This document shows, piece by piece, positions 4,879-8,332 of a stretch of 8,332 nucleotides of DNA. The notes below the pieces were generated by a model. The model saw only the letters and a list, made by a program, of their open reading frames with translations, did no database searches and was not told the origin of the DNA. The stretch is from an uncultured Saprospirales bacterium (GTDB taxonomy: Bacteria > Bacteroidota > Bacteroidia > Chitinophagales > Saprospiraceae): NCBI GenBank assembly GCA_937926355.1, contig CALAZP010000201.1, positions 1 through 8,332 of the forward strand, given 5' to 3'. Both the position numbers and the translations under genes were made by a program. Position 1 is the stretch's first letter; every line of letters starts with the position of its first letter.

Positions 4879-5118
4879 ATGGATACACCAGAGCAAACTT
4901 TCTTCAAAGAGAACGGTTACAACCAAGATGCTGTAATCAGAGAGTTCATTAACAATTTTGCTAGTGAATACCCCTACATTAATGTCAGGGCAGTTCCACT
5001 AGAAACCATCAAAGAGTTCCTACACCTACCATCTGTGGTCAAGGCTGGAACAGCCAAGAAGATGGATTTATTACAAGATTATCTTGTCTCGCAAGATTTG
5101 TGTGAGGTCACCCCTTAG
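4879..5118 (+). CDS. Small hypothetical protein, 79 aa
   Basis: No family is recognised. The sequence suggests helices at 13-29 (YNQDAVIREFINNFASEY), 41-48 and 55-71 (KAGTAKKMDLLQDYLVSQD), with a short strand INVRAVP between them. There is no metal site, signal or membrane segment. It starts soon after a clear promoter block with no Shine-Dalgarno sequence, and is followed after 13 bases by the 56-aa gene, so the two form a small operon. Confidence 0.8.
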   Translation: MDTPEQTFFKENGYNQDAVIREFINNFASEYPYINVRAVPLETIKEFLHLPSVVKAGTAKKMDLLQDYLVSQDLCEVTP

Positions 5119-5131
5119 ATTTCGTAGAGAT

Positions 5132-5302
5132 ATGAACAGATCCATTAAACCAGCCCCATGGAGGACGGTATGCAAAGAAACGGGTAGAGACATTAAAAAG
5201 GGAGACCTTTGTTTGTACGACCCTTTAACAAAGAAGGCATACTCAATTGACAGTTACACCTACAAAAAATGGCATGGAGATGAGGTTAAGAAGAGAAAGT
5301 GA
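5132..5302 (+). CDS. Small basic hypothetical protein, 56 aa
   Basis: The open frame begins at 5084, but those first residues overlap the upstream gene. ATG 5132, 13 bases after the upstream stop, gives MNRSIKPAPW and a protein that begins sensibly. The body, TVCKETGRDIKKGDLCLYDP then KKAYSIDSYTYKKW (12-47), resembles single-domain 'C..TG..I.KGD...Y.P....Y' modules often built around a zinc site, but only C14 and C27 are present, so metal binding is doubtful. The basic tail KKRK ends at a TGA lying exactly at the edge of a 107-bp duplication, so the present C-terminus may have been set by recombination. Confidence 0.78.
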   Translation: MNRSIKPAPWRTVCKETGRDIKKGDLCLYDPLTKKAYSIDSYTYKKWHGDEVKKRK

Positions 5303-5333
5303 GGTTATGTAGGCTGCAGGGGAAGTCGATTAA
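5301..5333 (+). pseudogene. 3' remnant of a paralogue of the 5402 gene
   Basis: Aligned with the last eleven codons of the 5402-5629 gene (EVMQATEEVD and stop), this stretch reads E-V-M-stop-A-A-G-E-V-D-stop. A C-to-T change has made a TAG. Nothing upstream resembles the rest of that gene, so only the tail survives, fused to the stop of the 5132 gene. Confidence 0.8.
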
Positions 5334-5369
5334 AATTGGATTTTATTTTTTCCCTACGACCCATTTACC

Positions 5370-5390
5370 TATATTAGCTAAGTAATCAAA
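5370..5390 (+). promoter_or_regulatory. Phage promoter/leader block for the 5402 gene
   Basis: TATATTAGC (5370-5378) and GTAATCAAA (5382-5390) lie 24 bases before ATG 5402. A six-T tract at 5346-5351 is upstream. The region is nearly identical to the block at 5666. Confidence 0.78.
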
Positions 5391-5401
5391 TAACAATTAT
5401 T

Positions 5402-5629
5402 ATGAGCAATGCACTTTATGTTGTCATCATGATGACCGAAGACGGGGATTCCTATAATATCCACGCAGATCTGGATAATGCAGAGAAAAATTTTAGAGAG
5501 GAATCTGAAAAGGGATTCTACACCCAAGTTTACCTATTAAAGGTTAACCCAGGAACAGAATTTGGGTTTGGTGCTTATGGTGATGTCTACGGGGCTGAGG
5601 TTATGCAGGCTACAGAAGAAGTCGATTAA
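5402..5629 (+). CDS. Small acidic hypothetical protein, 75 aa
   Basis: No family is recognised with confidence. A hydrophobic strand at the start (ALYVVIMM), a helix at 23-37 (DLDNAEKNFREESEK), a second strand (TQVYLLKV, 41-48) and a glycine-rich FGFGAYGDVYGAEV segment (54-67) suggest a small alpha/beta fold. A decayed copy of its last eleven codons lies just upstream at 5301-5333, so the locus once held a second related gene. The start is fixed by the promoter block. It is a single-gene unit, with the next promoter beginning 36 bases after its stop. Confidence 0.83.
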   Translation: MSNALYVVIMMTEDGDSYNIHADLDNAEKNFREESEKGFYTQVYLLKVNPGTEFGFGAYGDVYGAEVMQATEEVD

Positions 5630-5702
5630 AATTGGATTTCATTTTTTCCCTACAGCCCATTTACCTATATTAGCTAAGTAATCAAATAACAATCATCATG
5701 AG
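5596..5702 (+). repeat. 107-bp direct repeat, copy 2
   Basis: This is the partner of 5300-5406. Here the gene end is intact (EVMQATEEVD) and belongs to the 5402 gene; the repeat runs through the promoter block into the first codons of the 5698 gene, where similarity stops abruptly after ATGAG. Confidence 0.93.
5666..5686 (+). promoter_or_regulatory. Phage promoter/leader block for the 5698 cluster
   Basis: TATATTAGC (5666-5674) and GTAATCAAA (5678-5686) lie 24 bases before ATG 5698. This is part of repeat copy 2. Confidence 0.78.
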
Positions 5703-5925
5703 TTTATTAAAAGTAGGGGACACAGTCCTTTGGAGAGGCGGATTTGGAACAGAGCCATTTAGAAAGGCCACCGTCGAAGGAATCGAAATCACCAACGGCG
5801 GAAAATACGGAGATCCGGTCGACGAGGTGGAATGGTCAAAAGTTAGAGATCGCAATGTGACGGTCGATTTGGACAACGGACACTGGGCTTATGCCTATCA
5901 AATTAAACGATGCCCAAATGGATAA
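5698..5925 (+). CDS. Conserved SH3-like small phage protein, 75 aa
   Basis: The sequence opens with KVGDTVLWRGGFG (5-17) and continues through KATVEGIEI, GGKYGDPVDEVEW (34-46) and VDLDNGHWAYAYQI (56-69). This looks like a small beta-barrel of about five strands. I recall similar 'KVGDTVLWRGGFG ... VDLDNGHWAY' proteins in phages and Bacteroidota genomes, without known function. It is the first gene of a tight cluster, overlapping the next gene by 35 bases. The reverse-strand ORF is a shadow. Confidence 0.88.
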   Translation: MSLLKVGDTVLWRGGFGTEPFRKATVEGIEITNGGKYGDPVDEVEWSKVRDRNVTVDLDNGHWAYAYQIKRCPNG

Positions 5926-6115
5926 GTTTGCCAAATTAGAAACCCTAAGGTCCCTGCTCAAGGAAGCAGGGATCCTCGAGGGGAAGGATTATATCCTCTC
6001 GTTGCAGGGTCCAACGATCATAGGAACAGTTGAGGGATCAGAGAAGCTGAGTTCCCTCAAGAAATCCTCTAGACAGGAGATCGAAAGCATGGGTGTTCAA
6101 TTTTTAATAGGCTAA
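5891..6115 (+). CDS. Small hypothetical protein overlapping its neighbour, 74 aa
   Basis: From ATG 5891 the product is 74 residues; Met10 (5918) is a second possible start that would reduce the overlap from 35 to 8 bases, and I cannot decide between them. The protein has a helical start (NDAQMDKFAKLETLRSLLKEAGI, 6-28), a short beta section (DYILSLQGPTIIGTV) and a second helix (SLKKSSRQEIESMG). No family is recognised. An 8-bp perfect inverted repeat (TCCCTGCT 5951-5958, AGCAGGGA 5965-5972) lies in the coding region. The next ORF starts three bases after its stop. Confidence 0.75.
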   Translation: MPIKLNDAQMDKFAKLETLRSLLKEAGILEGKDYILSLQGPTIIGTVEGSEKLSSLKKSSRQEIESMGVQFLIG

Positions 6116-6118
6116 GCA

Positions 6119-6337
6119 ATGGATTTGAAAATAGGAACCAAGGTTCATTACATATACATATTGTTAGGTGTAGTGATTTTGACAAGTTGCAGAGAAAAAG
6201 TTGTTGTTGAAGAAATTCAAAAAGTAGAAATTATTACAATTTATACATACAAAGTAAAGCGGGAAGACAACTTTTTTGATATACACACAACACGAGAAAA
6301 ATATAAAATAAATGATACTATAAGGGTGATTAAATGA
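6119..6337 (+). CDS. Chimeric ORF: phage-like start joined to a bacterial lipoprotein, 72 aa
   Basis: The first residues, MDLKIGTKVHY, look like the start of another small phage gene, three bases after the previous stop. From residue 12 the sequence becomes a lipoprotein signal: hydrophobic IYILLGVVIL followed by the lipobox L21-T22-S23-C24, then a Lys/Glu-rich mature part typical of small Bacteroidota lipoproteins. The codons turn AT-rich at the same point. As read, it would still be a plausible lipoprotein with an unusual n-region. A 22-bp tandem duplication at its 3' end changes the last residues. It may be a true gene fusion, a truncated host gene or an assembly join. Confidence 0.6.
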   Translation: MDLKIGTKVHYIYILLGVVILTSCREKVVVEEIQKVEIITIYTYKVKREDNFFDIHTTREKYKINDTIRVIK

Positions 6338-6352
6338 TACTATAAGGGTGAT
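6310..6352 (+). repeat. 22-bp tandem duplication across a stop codon
   Basis: The unit at 6310-6331 is repeated at 6332-6353 with only the last base differing (GGGTGATT against GGGTGATG). The second copy supplies the present TGA stop. With a single copy the frame would end ...RVMY-stop instead of ...RVIK-stop. Confidence 0.9.
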
Positions 6353-6365
6353 GTATTAACATTAC

Positions 6366-6416
6366 ACCTAACGGCTACGGCTATGAAATCGTAGCGGATA
6401 AAAAGCACAGACCTAA
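6366..6416. repeat. Intergenic cassette-like element A with hairpin
   Basis: The sequence begins ACCTAACG (6366-6373) and ends with a second ACCTAACG (6410-6417). GCTACG (6374-6379) and CGTAGC (6390-6395) form a six-pair inverted repeat around a loop containing CTATGAAAT. It shares the TAAC, nine-base spacer, TATG layout with the elements at 6855 and 7164, and sits between two unrelated genes. Confidence 0.5.
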
Positions 6417-6425
6417 CGAATAGAA

Positions 6426-6629
6426 ATGACAAACTTAAAAATTCATGACTTACCACTAAACGAAGAACAAGTGGACCGACTGACTAAACAATATTCAGTT
6501 TCAAAAAAAGAAATGCAGATAGGGTTACAACATATTGAAGATAGTGTGGACCCTACGGACGATGTAGATGTACTCTATTTGCTTCATCACATGTTTAACT
6601 ATGCTCGTAAGGTCCATGAACGTAAGTGA
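6426..6629 (+). CDS. Small hypothetical protein, 67 aa
   Basis: I do not recognise it. The protein is polar and helical: residues 12-24 (NEEQVDRLTKQYS), 26-40 (SKKEMQIGLQHIEDS) and a C-terminal helix at 46-66 (DVDVLYLLHHMFNYARKVHERK). There is no cysteine, signal or membrane segment. It is preceded by intergenic element A and followed by element B. The GC content is lower than in the phage genes and no phage promoter block is present. It looks like a bacterial accessory gene carried as a single-gene module. Confidence 0.72.
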   Translation: MTNLKIHDLPLNEEQVDRLTKQYSVSKKEMQIGLQHIEDSVDPTDDVDVLYLLHHMFNYARKVHERK

Positions 6630-6637
6630 GCGTATGT

Positions 6638-6677
6638 GCTACAACGGTTTGAATATAAGCAGTTATTAACGAAAAGT
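6638..6677. repeat. Intergenic cassette-like element B
   Basis: CTACAACGG (6639-6647), then TTTGAATATAAGCAGTTATTAACG, resembles elements A, C and D (YAAC(G), about nine bases, TAT(G/A)). It lies just after the 6426 gene. Its relation to the others is by eye and is weaker than that of A, C and D. Confidence 0.35.
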
Positions 6678-6723
6678 CAGTTAAAGAGATATATTAAAAC
6701 TATGGGAACATTTATTTGGAATT

Positions 6724-6795
6724 ATGAAAATAATTGCTTATATTTGTTGTTATAAGTATGTATTTGGGTGTAGTGATAGCGATACCAACGAGTAA
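6724..6795 (+). pseudogene. Probable decayed lipoprotein start
   Basis: A 23-residue frame, MKIIAYICCYKYVFGCSDSDTNE, looks like a broken lipoprotein signal with an FGC-SDSD end. The hydrophobic part is short and the frame stops at once; more stops follow within 40 bases. The rest of the stretch 6630-6911 holds no convincing gene. Confidence 0.35.
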
Positions 6796-6854
6796 AAATG
6801 CTTGAAAGGTTATAAATTGTCATAAAGGACTAAGATATACCCAAATATTACTTA

Positions 6855-6890
6855 TAACTTGTTGCGGGTATGGAGGCGGTTTTTTACAAA
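6855..6890. repeat. 36-bp unit-boundary element D (also 7549-7584 and 8243-8278)
   Basis: TAACTTGTTGCGGGTATGGA and 16 more bases occur three times: at the start of each 694-bp unit and as the partial third copy before the window end. The first TATG fits the TAAC-spacer-TATG pattern of elements A and C. The CAAATTTG at the right end is present only in the two full copies. Confidence 0.75.
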
Positions 6891-6911
6891 TTTGAAACAC
6901 AAAAAATAATT

Positions 6912-7166
6912 ATGACACGAGAAGAATTAATTGAAAAGCTAATGAATGTAGCTGAAAACTACAAAAAAGGATATTTGCATGGAACTGGTGCAATAACTGA
7001 TATTGGAGTGCTACTTGATGAATACACCGAAACAGTAGTAAAAAACTGCTCTATGCCCGATGTTAGCGGTAGTTTGTGTCCAAGGTGTAAAAATGGAACA
7101 ATAATGAATAATGATATGTGGTGTTCAAACAATAAGTGCGGTAATTATCCAATAAATTACCGATAA
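6912..7166 (+). CDS. Small zinc-ribbon-type protein, 84 aa (copy 1)
   Basis: I start it at ATG 6912 (MTREELIEKL), after an A-rich leader. The frame extends to ATG 6870, but that ATG is inside the repeated boundary element. The N-terminal part is helical (1-19 and 28-45). The C-terminal 30 residues hold C56-x2-C59 and C71-x4-C76 (LCPRCKNGT, WCSNNKCGN), the layout of a small zinc ribbon; C46 is extra. No enzyme motif is seen. Zinc-ribbon ends often bind nucleic acid or proteins. It is first in a two-gene unit duplicated in tandem; the second gene is also cysteine-rich. Confidence 0.78.
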   Translation: MTREELIEKLMNVAENYKKGYLHGTGAITDIGVLLDEYTETVVKNCSMPDVSGSLCPRCKNGTIMNNDMWCSNNKCGNYPINYR

Positions 7167-7195
7167 CGGACGAGTGTATGGCAAGTGCCAACACA
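7164..7195. repeat. Intergenic cassette-like element C with hairpin (also 7858-7889)
   Basis: TAACGGACGAGTGTATGGCA overlaps the stop codon of the 6912 gene. TGGCA and TGCCA form a five-pair inverted repeat with an AG loop (7179-7190). It shares TAAC, nine bases, TATG with element A. A second ATAACG follows about 50 bases later, as in A. Confidence 0.5.
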
Positions 7196-7227
7196 GAATT
7201 TAATTAATAACGCTAAAGATTGAAATT

Positions 7228-7539
7228 ATGAGTGAAGACAACAAAAAAGACGAACAGGCATTTGCTATACACGATGTTAGCCACAGTGCGGAGTTAAAAG
7301 ATAAATTTTTAAAGAAAGTAGAACAAATTGCAAAAACATATCACGATAGATTGTGTATGAGTAGTTTGACAATGGAAGGACAAATTTGCAAATGTTGTGA
7401 AAGCATTGTTTTAACTACAACATCAATTGAACACGATAGTCAAGATTATTCAAAAGACTTGAATGTTTGTGCAAATTGTTACTCACATATAGCAAAATGG
7501 TGGCAAAATAATAAACCTCGTAAAATAACACCAATTTAG
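7228..7539 (+). CDS. Small protein with two CxxC pairs, 103 aa (copy 1)
   Basis: C54-x2-C57 and C81-x2-C84 (ICKCCESI, VCANCYSH) form a probable four-cysteine zinc site separated by 23 residues; C43 and C56 are additional. The N-terminal third is acidic and polar, then a helix at 21-40 (AELKDKFLKKVEQIAKTYHD), with a tryptophan-bearing basic tail (AKWWQNNKPRK). I do not recognise the family; the arrangement is HNH-like or zinc-knuckle-like, but no HNH catalytic His-Asn pattern is clear. It has a separate leader after element C. There is no phage promoter block. Confidence 0.8.
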   Translation: MSEDNKKDEQAFAIHDVSHSAELKDKFLKKVEQIAKTYHDRLCMSSLTMEGQICKCCESIVLTTTSIEHDSQDYSKDLNVCANCYSHIAKWWQNNKPRKITPI

Positions 7540-7605
7540 CATTGTGGCTAACTTGTTGCGGGTATGGAGGCGGTTTTTTACAAATTTGAAACACAAAAAA
7601 TAATT

Positions 7606-7860
7606 ATGACACGAGAAGAATTAATTGAAAAGCTAATGAATGTAGCTGAAAACTACAAAAAAGGATATTTGCATGGAACTGGTGCAATAACTGATATTGG
7701 AGTGCTACTTGATGAATACACCGAAACAGTAGTAAAAAACTGCTCTATGCCCGATGTTAGCGGTAGTTTGTGTCCAAGGTGTAAAAATGGAACAATAATG
7801 AATAATGATATGTGGTGTTCAAACAATAAGTGCGGTAATTATCCAATAAATTACCGATAA
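7606..7860 (+). CDS. Small zinc-ribbon-type protein, 84 aa (copy 2)
   Basis: This is identical in sequence to the 6912-7166 product, with the same CxxC and CxxxxC pairs and the same start choice. Absence of any difference points to a very recent duplication or an assembly repeat, since even silent sites match. Confidence 0.75.
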   Translation: MTREELIEKLMNVAENYKKGYLHGTGAITDIGVLLDEYTETVVKNCSMPDVSGSLCPRCKNGTIMNNDMWCSNNKCGNYPINYR

Positions 7861-7921
7861 CGGACGAGTGTATGGCAAGTGCCAACACAGAATTTAATTA
7901 ATAACGCTAAAGATTGAAATT

Positions 7922-8233
7922 ATGAGTGAAGACAACAAAAAAGACGAACAGGCATTTGCTATACACGATGTTAGCCACAGTGCGGAGTTAAAAGATAAAT
8001 TTTTAAAGAAAGTAGAACAAATTGCAAAAACATATCACGATAGATTGTGTATGAGTAGTTTGACAATGGAAGGACAAATTTGCAAATGTTGTGAAAGCAT
8101 TGTTTTAACTACAACATCAATTGAACACGATAGTCAAGATTATTCAAAAGACTTGAATGTTTGTGCAAATTGTTACTCACATATAGCAAAATGGTGGCAA
8201 AATAATAAACCTCGTAAAATAACACCAATTTAG
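7922..8233 (+). CDS. Small protein with two CxxC pairs, 103 aa (copy 2)
   Basis: This is identical to the 7228-7539 product, with the same leader and the same downstream TTTAGCATTGTGGC before the boundary element. See copy 1 for the cysteine layout. Confidence 0.77.
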   Translation: MSEDNKKDEQAFAIHDVSHSAELKDKFLKKVEQIAKTYHDRLCMSSLTMEGQICKCCESIVLTTTSIEHDSQDYSKDLNVCANCYSHIAKWWQNNKPRKITPI

Positions 8234-8242
8234 CATTGTGGC

Positions 8243-8278
8243 TAACTTGTTGCGGGTATGGAGGCGGTTTTTTACAAA
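8243..8278 (+). repeat. Partial third copy of the 694-bp unit (36 bp)
   Basis: It matches the first 36 bases of the unit, then diverges at 8279. The following 54 bases hold a short imperfect direct repeat (TACGACAATTAT / TACGACAACTAC) and a T-rich end. One frame reads KNYDNYYDNY-stop and could be a gene end; another stays open to the window edge. Neither can be assigned. Confidence 0.85.
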
Positions 8279-8332
8279 GAAAGAACTACGACAATTATTA
8301 CGACAACTACTAAGTTTCTTTTTTTCTCCCCG

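Larger units (their letters stand above)
5300..5406 (+). repeat. 107-bp direct repeat, copy 1 (gene remnant plus promoter)
   Basis: It aligns without gaps to 5596-5702 at an offset of 296 bases. I count nine differences, all transitions. The repeat spans the 3' end of a gene, the intergenic T-rich stretch, the promoter/leader block and the first bases of the next gene (ATGAG). Confidence 0.93.
6855..7548 (+). repeat. 694-bp tandem unit, copy 1
   Basis: It starts at TAACTTGTTGCGGG and contains both cysteine-rich genes. Copy 2 begins directly at 7549, with the same start 694 bases later. I see no difference between copies, and all four predicted proteins are pairwise identical. Confidence 0.95.
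7549..8242 (+). repeat. 694-bp tandem unit, copy 2
   Basis: This is an exact continuation of copy 1 at offset 694. It is followed at 8243-8278 by the first 36 bases of a third copy, after which the sequence changes (GAAAGAAC in place of TTTGAAAC). Confidence 0.95.

Noticed and set aside
5300..5702. CRISPR-like or phage-satellite repeat
   Set aside because: There are only two copies, 107 bp long, explained by gene and promoter duplication.
6366..6417. Classical integron attC site
   Set aside because: The RYYYAAC-like half is present twice in the same orientation, but the inverted GTTRRRY partner is missing, and no integrase gene is in the window.
6855..8278. Insertion sequence or transposon
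   Set aside because: There is no transposase, no terminal inverted repeats and no convincing target duplication; units are bounded by direct repeats only.

Overview
Bases 1 to about 6150 read as a phage (or phage-like mobile element) of a Bacteroidota host. Small genes of 47-192 codons are packed on the + strand. There are almost no Shine-Dalgarno sequences, the leaders are A-rich, intrinsic terminators are compact, and a promoter/leader block is reused: TATATTAGC, then about 3-4 bases, then GTAATCAAA. The TTAG/TTTG end of the box sits about 21-28 bases before most start codons. TATATTAGC resembles the Bacteroidota -7 element TAnnTTTG, and two promoters here (1442, 2238) match that consensus exactly. 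No structural, replication or lysis gene is recognisable. The content looks like the accessory 'small gene' region of a large phage, with several families that recur in phages but have no known function (genes at 1838, 3270, 3644, 5698) and one DUF4314 protein (4524).

Layout of the phage part: single-gene units 76-615, 725-1000 and 1091-1354, each with its own promoter and mostly its own terminator; a translationally coupled trio 1474-1617/1614-1838/1838-2146; single genes 2272-2469 and 2564-3142; a four-gene operon 3270-4397 whose last two genes (59 and 57 aa) are below usual calling cutoffs; the DUF4314 gene 4524-4781; a pair 4879-5302; then 5402-5629 and the cluster 5698-6115. A 107-bp promoter-bearing repeat (5300-5406 and 5596-5702) carries the decayed 3' end of a paralogue of the 5402 gene, showing recent shuffling.

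Near 6150 the character changes abruptly. GC falls from about 43% to about 30% in sampled 60-base lines, the phage promoter block disappears, and an ORF that starts like a phage gene (MDLKIGTKVHY) runs into a bacterial lipoprotein signal sequence. From there to about 8278 lies an AT-rich stretch of unrelated small genes. They are separated by related, partly palindromic intergenic elements (TAAC, 9-10 bases, TATG), reminiscent of a gene-cassette array in a Bacteroidota chromosome. It includes a 694-bp unit carrying two small cysteine-rich proteins, present twice in perfect tandem, with a 36-bp partial third copy. After 8278 the sequence differs again and the window ends.

The two halves are either a real junction (a cassette-like insertion in a phage, or a prophage border) or an assembly join; the sequence alone cannot decide. 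No tRNA, rRNA, CRISPR array, integrase or transposase was seen.
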